Part shown: piece after piece, positions 41,202 to 48,948 of the stretch | Position numbering within the stretch: position 1 is the stretch's first letter | Layout: the number at the start of each line of letters is the position of its first letter | Assembly (NCBI GenBank): GCA_045589595.1 | Contig: JAZNPK010000032.1 | Coordinates: forward strand, 186,001-250,000 | Source: SIG77 sp045589595 | Lineage (GTDB): Bacteria; Verrucomicrobiota; Lentisphaeria; Victivallales; UBA1829 | Direction: 5' to 3' | DNA length: 64,000 nt | The notes under the pieces: generated by a model | Told to the model about the DNA's origin: nothing | Database searches by the model: none | What the model saw: the letters and a program-made list of their open reading frames with translations, nothing else | Made by a program: the position numbers and the translations under genes

Positions 41202-42314
41202 TTATTTTTTACATTCTGCCGAACAATATTTCTGAAAAACTGCCAGAACTTCCGGTACTTTCAGAACGGAACTTAATTCGTGGACCATCAGCGCATCGGA
41301 ATCGCTTTTCAGGATCGCAAGCAGTTCCTGTTCCACGCGGGCGGCATCTTTTTTGTCGATCAGTCCCCCCGCACTGAACCCGATGAAGGGGACACATTCC
41401 GTTGTTTTGTGATACCGGTGCTGTCCCGCCCGGATCGTGTTCGCATAGTTCTCCACCTTCCGGATATCCCATAGCCGGTACCATGCGCAAGTCTCCCCGG
41501 CAATATCGATCTTCAGGCGGTTGCCGTACAACGGATGCGGCTGAAATACAGGATACAGATGGGCAATGATGCGGAACCGGGGATTGATCTTTTTGATATG
41601 TTCCGCGCAGACACGGTAATATTCCGCCAGTTCAAACAGATAAAATTGAGCGCGGTTTTCTTTTGTGTCCGGCAGACCGTTCTTTTTCAGGTATTCCTGA
41701 CATTGCTTCAGGCAGTCCGGATGCTGACATCCGTAATAATTTTGGTAGCCCACATAGTCGAAAGCAATGCCGTCAATGCCCGGGGTCGCGCAGATTTTAT
41801 CCAGCCGTTCACAAGCCTTCGCCCGCGCGTCCTTACCTATAACACAGGGGTAAGGGCCGTCCCAGAGTACTTCTGTTTTTCCGGGGAAGGGTTCGCCGCC
41901 GAAACTGTAATTCACATCGGCAAGGCGTTTCCGGCAGATGGCGCTTTTTTCCTGCCGGCTCATTTCTTTTGGAAGATCTTTGCCCATATACCAGAACAGC
42001 AGTTTCTGCTCGGCCTCTGTCAGCACATTGGCATGAACGCCCATCGGTCCGAAACCGGCGTAGGCTTCGATCCCGTACTTATGGAGCAGGGCAATGTTTT
42101 CCGGTTTTGTGGAAGTGCTTACCCCTTTCACGCCCAGATCGGCAAGGATTTTGACTTCCTCCTCGTTCGCCGGTGTGAAAAAACCGTAAAGACGGTGGAA
42201 TTTTCCGTCCGGCGTGACGCTGTAATCGCGGGGACCGCAGGGACCAACGACTTCGACGCATCCGGCAGAGAGCAGGATGGCGACGGAAAAGAGCGCGTAA
42301 AAAATTTTTTTCAT
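41202..42314 (-). CDS. lipoprotein with TIM-barrel glycosidase-like domain
   Basis: 370 residues. A lipoprotein signal with lipobox LLSAGC (Cys 19) directs it to the envelope. The rest reads as a (beta/alpha)8 barrel: RLYGFFTPANEEEVKILADLGVKG, LLHKYGIEAYAGFGPMGV, ICATPGIDGIAFDYVGYQNYYG, FRIIAHLYPVFQPHP and CVPFIGFSAGG. The FDYVGYQ strand end carries an Asp in the place where glycosidase-like families keep an acid. It contains several cysteines around YGCQHPDCLKQCQ that could bind metal or form disulfides. I do not recognise a CAZy family with confidence. Own promoter at 42341-42369. Confidence 0.7.
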   Translation of the reverse strand: MKKIFYALFSVAILLSAGCVEVVGPCGPRDYSVTPDGKFHRLYGFFTPANEEEVKILADLGVKGVSTSTKPENIALLHKYGIEAYAGFGPMGVHANVLTEAEQKLLFWYMGKDLPKEMSRQEKSAICRKRLADVNYSFGGEPFPGKTEVLWDGPYPCVIGKDARAKACERLDKICATPGIDGIAFDYVGYQNYYGCQHPDCLKQCQEYLKKNGLPDTKENRAQFYLFELAEYYRVCAEHIKKINPRFRIIAHLYPVFQPHPLYGNRLKIDIAGETCAWYRLWDIRKVENYANTIRAGQHRYHKTTECVPFIGFSAGGLIDKKDAARVEQELLAILKSDSDALMVHELSSVLKVPEVLAVFQKYCSAECKK

Positions 42315-42340
42315 AAATCATCTCCGTTTGTTTTTTCTGA

Positions 42341-42369
42341 AAGATAGCATCCGGAAAATCTTTTTTCAA
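42341..42369 (-). promoter_or_regulatory. promoter of the TIM-barrel lipoprotein gene
   Basis: Minus-strand TTGAAA (42369-42364) and TATCTT (42346-42341), 17-base spacer. Confidence 0.65.
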
Positions 42370-42456
42370 GGACCGGCTCCCCGGAAAAAGCATTTTCTTT
42401 GACGGAGTCGATGGTGAAACTTTGACAAAAACTGATCAATTTTTGAACAAAATGGC

Positions 42457-42504
42457 AAAAAACAGCAAAAAAACGCAAAAAAACGCGAAAAATTGCAAAA
42501 AAAA
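42457..42504 (+). promoter_or_regulatory. phased A-tracts (intrinsically curved DNA) upstream of the AAA ATPase gene
   Basis: Five A-runs of 6, 7, 7, 5 and 8 bases begin at 42457, 42467, 42477, 42488 and 42497, that is every 9-11 bases, in phase with the helix. Such phasing bends DNA toward one side. This lies in the 414-base non-coding gap 42315-42728. A TTGACA at 42422-42427 has no good -10 partner. A/T-rich TATATA or TATAAC stretches at 42510-42515 and 42551-42556 could serve as -10 elements aided by the curve. I see no gene in the gap, only a 13-codon frame at 42563. Confidence 0.7.
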
Positions 42505-42728
42505 CGCCTTATATATGGAGACTCGCTTTATTTTTTACGAATCTTCATTATATAACTGACAGATGAAAAAGGGGAAAACAGTGACATCCGGTATCGCCTC
42601 ATAAACTTCGGAGATCGGCGGCAGCAGCTTTGGCACGGCATTTGCTCTGTCGTGTTCTGTTGTGCCGTCGGCATTTTCGTGTCAGTTTTCCGCAGTAGTA
42701 AAGTAAAAGCCAAAAGTGAAAGGTATGT

Positions 42729-44945
42729 ATGATGAACAGAAAGATCGTGACAAAAAACATTACGTGGCGTGAAGCAAAAGCATTGACTTTTCTCAGCAAT
42801 TTCCTGGGCAGCTGGGATGAACGGATCAGTGATAATGATGGGTTTCTGATTTGTGAAAAAATTTTCCGCAAGGCGGCATTGCTCCACTATATCCGCCGTT
42901 TCTTTCCGGCAGCCGAACGGAAACTGGTGGCGCGGTTCTATGATAAACCGGGTAATCGCGGCTCACTGGACTATTGCGGTGACTCGGGAAGCGAGATCCT
43001 CAGAACAATCTGGAATGTGTCGTTCACACGCAAAAAAATGCATGAAATGTTCTCCGCAATGGCGGAAGATGTCAACAACAGTTTTGATCCGGAAAACGAT
43101 CTTCTGTATCGGCGCTGGTCAGAACTTTCCGCCTTCCTGCATCTGGATGAATCAGAAGCTGAACTGCTGCTGGTCAGTTACTTTTGCTGCTGCGGCTTGC
43201 TTGAGTGGAGCGGCGGAAGATTCGGCAGCAATTTCCGTGACCGGCTCAACGTGGTGGCGCATTACTGCGGAAAAAATATCAACGAAGTGAAAAACACGCT
43301 GAAAACATCCGGCAGACTGTTCCGTTACAAATGTGTGGATGAGGACCTTGATATTTCCAATCATCTTGCCAATTATCTGGAAGGACTCTCAGATGCACCG
43401 CTTTCCAGTCATTTTTACCAGCAGGTGACTGACGAAACGCTGCCCTGGGATTTCTTCAGCAGAGAAATTGCGGAACACGGCGAAGTTCTGCGTCAGCTGC
43501 TCCTGAGCGGAAAACCTGCCAATATTCTGCTCTACGGCGCGCCCGGAACCGGAAAAACCAGTTTCGCAAAAGCTCTTGCAGAACAGCTCTCCATGAAATG
43601 CTATTCCATTTCCCAGTCCGGCTTCTCGGAAAGACGCGGCGCTGCGGACAGCAGCAATGAATTCCGTTTTGCGGCAGTTGAGGTCTGCGACAGTCAGGTG
43701 GAACATGCAAAGAGCATCATCCTCGTGGATGAGGCAGACAATATGCTCAGCAGCAACACCGCAGGCGGACTTTTCCCGCCCTTTTTCTGCGCACCTGCGA
43801 AAGGTGACAAGGGGCAGTTGAACAGTGTGCTTGATCACATCGGCACGTCCACCATCTGGATCACCAATTCCCCAGCGGAATTTATGGATGAATCAAGCCG
43901 CCGCCGCTTTGATTATTCCATCCGCTTTGAACCGCTGAACAAAACTCAGCGGCTCGTCATCTGGAAAAACAATGTCCGGAAACTGCAGCTGGAAGACTTT
44001 TTTTCCGATGCTCTGCTGGAACAGTGTGCCACCCGTTATCCTGTCAGTGCCGGGGGCATCACCATGACGCTGGAAAATCTGAAAAGTATCGCGCCGGACT
44101 CCGATCAGGTGGAAACACTGATCCGCAAACTGATGGCACCTCATTGCAAACTGCTGGATCTCAATACAAAAGAAACGGAAGATCTGCTGCCGGCAAAAGA
44201 TTATTCGCTGGAAGGCTTGAACATCAGGGGCGATATCCCGCCAGAACTGATCGTGAACGCCGTCCGGAAATTCCAGAATGAACCCGGCGATGCAGCACTG
44301 GACCGCCCCCGTATGAATCTGCTCCTGTTCGGACCTCCGGGCACCGGCAAAACGGAATTCGTCAAATATCTCGGTTCCGTGCTGGATACCCGCGTTGTGG
44401 TGCTGATGGGCAGCGATCTGCTGGATAAATATGTGGGCGGAACAGAGCAGAACATCAAAGCGGCTTTTGCCAGAGCGGAAGCTGAAAATGCCATTCTGTT
44501 TCTGGATGAGATCGACGGTATCATGCAGAGCCGTGAACGGGCTGTCCGCAACTGGGAAGTTTCCCAGGTCAACGAACTGCTCCATCAGATGGAAAATTTC
44601 CGGGGCATCATGATCGGTGCCACAAACTTTATGCAGCACCTCGATGCCGCTGTGATGAGAAGATTTACATTCAAACTCGGTTTCGATTATCTCGATAACG
44701 CCGGTAAAAAAATCTTCTTTGAACGGATGTTCCGCACAAAATTGAACTTCGGCGAACTCAAACGCCTGGACGCGATCGAAAGACTGACGCCCGGCGATTT
44801 CCGGACCGTCCGGCAGAGCCTGTATTATCTGGAAGCTGATTCCAACGATCTGCGCCTCAGTTCTCTGGAACAGGAATCTGCCATCAAGCAGAAAGGCCGC
44901 CGCACTGAGCCGGAAGACGCCGGCAGACAGAAGATCGGGTTCTGA
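42729..44945 (+). CDS. tandem AAA+ ATPase with novel N-terminal region
   Basis: 738 residues; starts MM with AAAGG 5 and 8 bases upstream, so the second ATG (42732) is equally likely. The N-terminal ~245 residues match nothing I know: helical, rich in Cys and aromatic residues (SYFCCCGLLEWSGG). AAA module 1: Walker A YGAPGTGKTS near 269-278, Walker B SIILVDEADNML, sensor WITNSPAEFM and Arg pair SSRRRFDY. AAA module 2: FGPPGTGKTE near 534-543, pore-type DKYVGG, NAILFLDEIDGIM, GATNFMQHLDAAVMRRF. Both modules look active. Two-ring remodelling or unfolding is the known role of such architecture. It is monocistronic, with curved DNA upstream and a long terminator hairpin downstream, and no client or effector beside it. 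Confidence 0.85.
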   Translation: MMNRKIVTKNITWREAKALTFLSNFLGSWDERISDNDGFLICEKIFRKAALLHYIRRFFPAAERKLVARFYDKPGNRGSLDYCGDSGSEILRTIWNVSFTRKKMHEMFSAMAEDVNNSFDPENDLLYRRWSELSAFLHLDESEAELLLVSYFCCCGLLEWSGGRFGSNFRDRLNVVAHYCGKNINEVKNTLKTSGRLFRYKCVDEDLDISNHLANYLEGLSDAPLSSHFYQQVTDETLPWDFFSREIAEHGEVLRQLLLSGKPANILLYGAPGTGKTSFAKALAEQLSMKCYSISQSGFSERRGAADSSNEFRFAAVEVCDSQVEHAKSIILVDEADNMLSSNTAGGLFPPFFCAPAKGDKGQLNSVLDHIGTSTIWITNSPAEFMDESSRRRFDYSIRFEPLNKTQRLVIWKNNVRKLQLEDFFSDALLEQCATRYPVSAGGITMTLENLKSIAPDSDQVETLIRKLMAPHCKLLDLNTKETEDLLPAKDYSLEGLNIRGDIPPELIVNAVRKFQNEPGDAALDRPRMNLLLFGPPGTGKTEFVKYLGSVLDTRVVVLMGSDLLDKYVGGTEQNIKAAFARAEAENAILFLDEIDGIMQSRERAVRNWEVSQVNELLHQMENFRGIMIGATNFMQHLDAAVMRRFTFKLGFDYLDNAGKKIFFERMFRTKLNFGELKRLDAIERLTPGDFRTVRQSLYYLEADSNDLRLSSLEQESAIKQKGRRTEPEDAGRQKIGF

Positions 44946-44965
44946 TCCATTTTTGTTGAATCGTG

Positions 44966-45048
44966 CCGGGGCAGGGTATTGCTTGCCGACACAGCTGCTG
45001 TGGGGTGACGGCAGCTGCGTCAGTACCCTGTCCCGGTCAATTTTTTTT
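44966..45048 (+). terminator. long nested terminator hairpin after the AAA ATPase gene
   Basis: The outer 13-bp stem (44966-44978 with 45024-45036) has one G-U position. A second stem inside (GACACAGCTGC-TGT with ACGGCAGCTGCGTC) pairs fully if two G-U pairs are allowed. Eight U residues follow at 45041-45048. The mismatches relative to a perfect palindrome are all RNA-tolerated G-U, suggesting selection on the transcript. Confidence 0.9.
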
Positions 45049-45099
45049 CTGCGGGAATATTTTACAGCGAAAAATGTTGGAAATAATGTATATTTGTAC

Positions 45100-45128
45100 T
45101 TGAAAAAATCTTCATGAAAAGATATACT
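45100..45128 (+). promoter_or_regulatory. promoter of the Gfo/Idh/MocA gene
   Basis: TTGAAA (45100-45105) and TATACT (45123-45128), 17-base spacer, leaving a leader of about 50 bases. Confidence 0.72.
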
Positions 45129-45184
45129 AAAGAAACGGTTATGAAAAGATCAAATTCAAAAAACTTACAGAAGGATATGATCCC

Positions 45185-46705
45185 ATGGCAGAAAAGAAAA
45201 AGAATTGTACGGCAAAGAAAGCTGCAAAGGCTGCTGCACCTGCGATCAGAGTCGGTTTTATCGGCTACGGTATTCAGGCGCGGACGGTGCTGGTTCCCAA
45301 CTTCATCAAACAGGACACCGTGATCGTGAAAGCGGTCTGCGACTGCGACAAAGTCCGTTGCGCCGCCGGTGCGGAAGCTGTCAACAAATATTATCGCGAA
45401 AACAAAAAGAGCCGTCTGGCAAAATGTAAAGCCGTTGCGGATTTCCGCGACATCATCAGCGATCCGGAGATCGATGCTGTCTGTATTGCCACGCCGGACC
45501 ACTGGCACGCATATATGTCCTGCGAAGCCATGAAAGCCGGTAAAGATGTTTATTGCGAAAAACCCCTGACTTTCTCCGTGGAAGAAGCGTTGTTCGTTAT
45601 GAAGGCGCAGAAAAAATTCAAACGGGTTTTCCAGACCGGTTCCATGCAGCGCTCCTGGCGCGAATTCCGCACCGCATGTATGATCGTCCGTAACGGATTC
45701 ATCGGCGATGTGAAATATGTGGACTGCAATTACGGCAACGCTTCCGCCCAGAACAATACGGATATTGCCAACTTCCCCGCCAACCTCGGCGGTCCCTCCC
45801 ATCCCCACCGCTTCTTCTGTCAGTGGGACGGTCCTGCGGGCAAATCCCAGACCGTGAAAGTGGAAGCCGCTCCCAATGCCGATGTGGACTGGGATATGTG
45901 GCTCGGTCCCGCGCCCTGGTCTCCCTATTCCGACCAGTGCGCTCCCCGCGGCGTTGCCAATTTCTACCCCATGTTCTGGCGTTTCGATGACAACTACGGT
46001 ACCGGTTACAACGGTGACTGGGGCGCACATCACCTTGATATCGCCCAGTGGGGTCTCGATATGGATAAATCCGGCCCGGTGAAGGTCATCTGCTCCGCAG
46101 AAGCTCATTCTGTCAACCCCCTGCACGGCGGACGCCGTCAGTTCGGGATGCAGTTCGTGCTGGAAAACGGTACGGTGATCTATCACAATCCCTTCGGTAC
46201 GTGGGGAACTGTTTTCTACGGCACGAAAGGGATCGTAGCTGTGAACCGCGGCAGGATCTCCGTCTGGCTCGGCAAAGGTGTGAAACCCACCGCCGCCACC
46301 CGTAAAGCGCTGGCAGACGGCTCTTTCAAGAAGATGAAACAGATCGCCGGAACTGTGGGTATGGACTACGGATTCGATCCGTCCCAGAAAAAGGACAACG
46401 TCCTCACCGCCAGTCTGGATACGCTGGATGAATATTTCAAACTTGCCGACGCCAAAGTGCAGCTCTACAAGAGTCCGCAGCAGGAACAGAACTTTGTGGA
46501 TTGCTGCATTTCCCGCGATCTCACCATCACTCCGGCGGAAACCGGCGCACGCGCCGCGATCCTCTGCCAGCTCTGCAATATGAGCTATGTGTATGATACC
46601 GGTTTTGATTGGGATCCGGTGAAATGTAATTTCGCCAACGGTACGGGCGATCCTGCCTGGTTGAAACGCGCATACAACCGTAACGGCTGGGATATCAAAC
46701 TCTGA
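45185..46705 (+). CDS. Gfo/Idh/MocA family oxidoreductase
   Basis: 506 residues, long for the family because of a Lys/Ala-rich N-terminal tail (first ~20 residues) and insertions. NAD-binding fold: IRVGFIGYGIQARTVLVPNF, CIATPDHWHAYMSCEAMKAGKDVYCEKPL with the EKP Lys, then FQTGSMQRSWREFRTACMIV and a C-terminal GFO_IDH domain (GDWGAHHLDIAQWGLDM with the catalytic-site His residues). Members oxidise or epimerise sugars, amino sugars or inositol, or act as redox glycosidases. No Tat signal. The gene has a good promoter, AAGGA site, a C-rich third-position bias suggesting high expression, and its own terminator. Substrate unknown. Confidence 0.93.
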   Translation: MAEKKKNCTAKKAAKAAAPAIRVGFIGYGIQARTVLVPNFIKQDTVIVKAVCDCDKVRCAAGAEAVNKYYRENKKSRLAKCKAVADFRDIISDPEIDAVCIATPDHWHAYMSCEAMKAGKDVYCEKPLTFSVEEALFVMKAQKKFKRVFQTGSMQRSWREFRTACMIVRNGFIGDVKYVDCNYGNASAQNNTDIANFPANLGGPSHPHRFFCQWDGPAGKSQTVKVEAAPNADVDWDMWLGPAPWSPYSDQCAPRGVANFYPMFWRFDDNYGTGYNGDWGAHHLDIAQWGLDMDKSGPVKVICSAEAHSVNPLHGGRRQFGMQFVLENGTVIYHNPFGTWGTVFYGTKGIVAVNRGRISVWLGKGVKPTAATRKALADGSFKKMKQIAGTVGMDYGFDPSQKKDNVLTASLDTLDEYFKLADAKVQLYKSPQQEQNFVDCCISRDLTITPAETGARAAILCQLCNMSYVYDTGFDWDPVKCNFANGTGDPAWLKRAYNRNGWDIKL

Positions 46706-46726
46706 TTTCCCCTGTTTGTAACAATC

Positions 46727-46768
46727 AACGGCTTTACGGGTCTTCAAACGATCCGTAGAGCCGTTTTT
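46727..46768 (+). terminator. terminator of the Gfo/Idh/MocA gene
   Basis: 16-bp stem 46727-46742 with 46750-46765 (AACGGCTTTACGGGTC against GATCCGTAGAGCCGTT, two G-U pairs), 7-base loop, U-run 46764-46768. The LRR gene begins only about 20 bases later. Confidence 0.9.
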
Positions 46769-46789
46769 AATGTAAAAAGGAAGATGCGG

Positions 46790-47674
46790 ATGGAAAATGA
46801 TCATCAGAACGCCACAGCGCAGGGAATTGAAATCAGCGCAGACGGAAAAACACTGGAAAAATGCCCGGAAGACCTTGTTGAGATCGTGATCCCGAATGGC
46901 GTAACGACCATTGGAGAGAATGCGTTTTACTGCCGCACACGCCTTGAATCTGTTGTGATCCCGGACAGTATGACGACCATTGGAGACAGGGCGTTTTTCG
47001 GCTGCGGCAATCTTGAAAACATCGTGATCCCGGACAGTGTGACGACCATTGGAAACGGGGCGTTTCTCGGCTGCGGCAATCTTGAAAACATCGTGATCCC
47101 GGACAGCGTGATGACGATCGAAGAGCACGCCTTTTCTCTCTGCCCCAGTCTGAAATCTGTTGTGATCCCATCCGGAATAACGGTAATCAAAAAATTTGCA
47201 TTCAGAAATTGTGCCGGACTGAAATCTGTTGTGATCCCGGACAGTGTGACTGCGATAGAAGACGAGGCGTTTATCTGCTGTCGTAGTCTTAAAACGATCG
47301 TGATCCCGGATCGTGTGACGACCATCGGGCAACGTGCGTTTGCCCACTGTTGGTCACTGGCATCTGTTGAGATCCCCGACAGCGTAAGGTCAATTGGAGG
47401 TGGTGCGTTTTCTGGCTGCAAGCGCCTTGAATCCATCGTGATCCCTGACAGCGTAAGGGAAATCGGAGATGGTGCGTTTTGGAAGTGCGAAAATCTGCAA
47501 TCCGTTGAGATCCGGAACGGCGGTATGGTCATCGGGAGAAATGTGTTCCGTGACTGCCCCGGTCTGAAATCCATCAAAACCCCGAATGGCGATTTCAACG
47601 GCGGCAACCTTGACGAATGGACAATACCGCTGCGCGTCAAAGATGAGCCGGAAAATTCAGTGATTTTGCGGTAA
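46790..47674 (+). CDS. BspA-type leucine-rich repeat protein (LRR_5)
   Basis: 294 residues from the second ATG (46790), which has AAGGAAG at proper distance; ATG 46784 is too close to the site. Ten tandem 23-residue repeats of the type LxxVVIPDSVTTIGxxAFxGC, from about residue 27 to 265, form a solenoid. BspA-like proteins are usually secreted adhesins, but this one has no signal peptide, so it would stay in the cytoplasm or leave by an unknown route. Repeats 2 and 3 are nearly identical at DNA level (period 69 bases), pointing to recent duplication. No promoter is visible between the Gfo/Idh/MocA terminator and the start; transcription may depend on read-through. Confidence 0.88.
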   Translation: MENDHQNATAQGIEISADGKTLEKCPEDLVEIVIPNGVTTIGENAFYCRTRLESVVIPDSMTTIGDRAFFGCGNLENIVIPDSVTTIGNGAFLGCGNLENIVIPDSVMTIEEHAFSLCPSLKSVVIPSGITVIKKFAFRNCAGLKSVVIPDSVTAIEDEAFICCRSLKTIVIPDRVTTIGQRAFAHCWSLASVEIPDSVRSIGGGAFSGCKRLESIVIPDSVREIGDGAFWKCENLQSVEIRNGGMVIGRNVFRDCPGLKSIKTPNGDFNGGNLDEWTIPLRVKDEPENSVILR

Positions 47675-47702
47675 AACCTGAAACCGGATTTGAACGGCGC
47701 GG

Positions 47703-47798
47703 TCAGGCTCCGTGGACCGGAATGGCAGTCAGAGCCCGGAGACGGTCCGCCAGAGTTGCCACTTCCTCTTTGAGATAGCGTTGGATCCGTTCATTCAT
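47703..47798 (-). CDS. 31-residue small protein with strong expression signals
   Basis: Below usual ORF cutoffs. ATG 47798, 31 codons, TGA at 47703; reads MNERIQRYLKEEVATLADRL and continues to a VHGA end, predicted as one amphipathic helix followed by a short tail. GGAGG (47809-47805) lies 6 bases upstream. A TTGCCG/TATTTT promoter with 17-base spacing is at 47872-47844 on the minus strand. It sits between the convergent LRR gene and psd. No homology recognised. The combination of a full Shine-Dalgarno and promoter makes it more likely than chance, but it could be a decayed gene start. Confidence 0.5.
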   Translation of the reverse strand: MNERIQRYLKEEVATLADRLRALTAIPVHGA

Positions 47799-47843
47799 AA
47801 CATACCTCCGGGGGTGGTTTGATCTTTTTCGTGATGCTGTATG

Positions 47844-47872
47844 AAAATAGCACCGTTAAAGCATCCCGGCAA
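47844..47872 (-). promoter_or_regulatory. putative promoter of the 31-residue gene
   Basis: Minus-strand TTGCCG (47872-47867) and TATTTT (47849-47844), 17-base spacer, about 45 bases before the small start codon. Confidence 0.45.
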
Positions 47873-47951
47873 TGTTATAAATTTCAAAAAACATGCGATT
47901 TTCTGCTGAAAGTGGATCGTCCGGTTTCATGTCCGCCTTATCCGTGAACGG

Positions 47952-48851
47952 TCAGCGTCTGGAGCCGATCGTTTCGCCGCAGAGGATCCGCGTTTCGTGT
48001 CCGGCACGCGTGTTTTCAAGAAGATCACTGTCCCATTTGACTCTGTTGCCGTCAAAAATCAGGATCACAGTGGAGCCGCCGAACTTGAACAAGCCCTTTT
48101 CCGCCATCTTAGCATGATAACCCGGAGAAGATGTCTGAACAATGGACCCGACACCGAATGCACCCACTTCAATATAATGGAATACACCGAAAAGATCCGA
48201 TTCCAGCATCGTGATCTGACGGGTGTTCTCCACATAAAGATCCGGTCTGCGTACCAATGCCACAGGATTGACAGAATGATATTTCCCGCGGAAAACATGC
48301 GGCGGCTCCGCCTGATCACAGGAACACGGAAAATGATAACGGTGATAATCCACCGGCGCCAATCTCACCACCGCCACCGATAACGGACCTTCCGGCAATT
48401 CCCTGCAGCATAATTCGTTCAGCGTCCGTTTCGCCCCCTTCACCGGGATCGGATCACACGGCTTCAAAGCTTCATATACAAAAAGTCTGCCGTCTGCCGG
48501 TGATGAAATTTTGTCCGGCGCAAAATCAAACGGGCGCGCCCCGTCTTTCAAATGACGCGTGAAAAACGCATTGAAATTTTTATATTCCTCCACCGGTAAA
48601 GACGCTTCTGACAGATCACAGCCCGGCGTCATTGCAAGTTTCCGGATACTCTTTTTCGATAAGGAGGAATCATAAAAACTCCCCAGTAAACCCGAAAGAC
48701 AGGACGTATTGAAAAGCAAACCCCAAAAGGTCCTGCCTAAAAGCGTCTCATACACAAAACGCAGCGTCCCGTCACCGAAAACAGTCTCCGCCTGCAATTC
48801 ACCGGTCGCACGATCGACAATCATAATGCCGGATGTTGACTTCTTTTCCAC
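47952..48851 (-). CDS. psd: phosphatidylserine decarboxylase proenzyme
   Basis: 299 residues from GTG 48851 with GGAGG 8 bases upstream. It decarboxylates phosphatidylserine to phosphatidylethanolamine at the inner membrane. Catalytic landmarks: SPADGRLFVYEAL (Asp), VRLAPVDYHRYHFPCSC (His of the DYHR/HFP region), and the self-cleavage motif FKFGGST near residue 258, where the Gly-Ser bond breaks to give a ~40-residue alpha chain with an N-terminal pyruvoyl group. NTRAGHETRILCGETIG ends the protein. The family more often has LGST; GGST is a normal variant. Its promoter lies at the left edge of the hairpin repeat array. No pssA gene is near. Confidence 0.95.
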   Translation of the reverse strand: MEKKSTSGIMIVDRATGELQAETVFGDGTLRFVYETLLGRTFWGLLFNTSCLSGLLGSFYDSSLSKKSIRKLAMTPGCDLSEASLPVEEYKNFNAFFTRHLKDGARPFDFAPDKISSPADGRLFVYEALKPCDPIPVKGAKRTLNELCCRELPEGPLSVAVVRLAPVDYHRYHFPCSCDQAEPPHVFRGKYHSVNPVALVRRPDLYVENTRQITMLESDLFGVFHYIEVGAFGVGSIVQTSSPGYHAKMAEKGLFKFGGSTVILIFDGNRVKWDSDLLENTRAGHETRILCGETIGSRR

Positions 48852-48895
48852 CGTCAGCTCCTCCGCTTACTGTTGAATCTCATGATTTACAGCGT

Positions 48896-48923
48896 AATAT
48901 AACACGGAAACAATACAATTCAA
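48896..48923 (-). promoter_or_regulatory. promoter of psd
   Basis: Minus-strand TTGAAT (48923-48918) and TATATT (48901-48896), 16-base spacer, directly outside the left end of the repeat array. Confidence 0.65.
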
Positions 48924-48948
48924 ACTGAATAAATATTTTCTTGAGGTA

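Noticed and set aside
42563..42604. 13-codon frame in the leader of the AAA gene
   Set aside because: No convincing ribosome site spacing and no conserved feature; it may be chance.
42528..42887. 119-codon minus-strand frame over the AAA gene start
   Set aside because: It overlaps the ribosome site and coding start of the AAA gene, has no ribosome site of its own and no recognisable motif.
45062..47347. 761-codon frame on the minus strand with VRDHDRF-like repeats
   Set aside because: It is antisense to the Gfo/Idh/MocA and LRR genes. Its repeats are the reverse complement of the LRR DNA repeats.
46833..47640. CRISPR-like DNA repeats of 69 bases
   Set aside because: The period equals 23 codons of the LRR_5 motif and the frame is open throughout.
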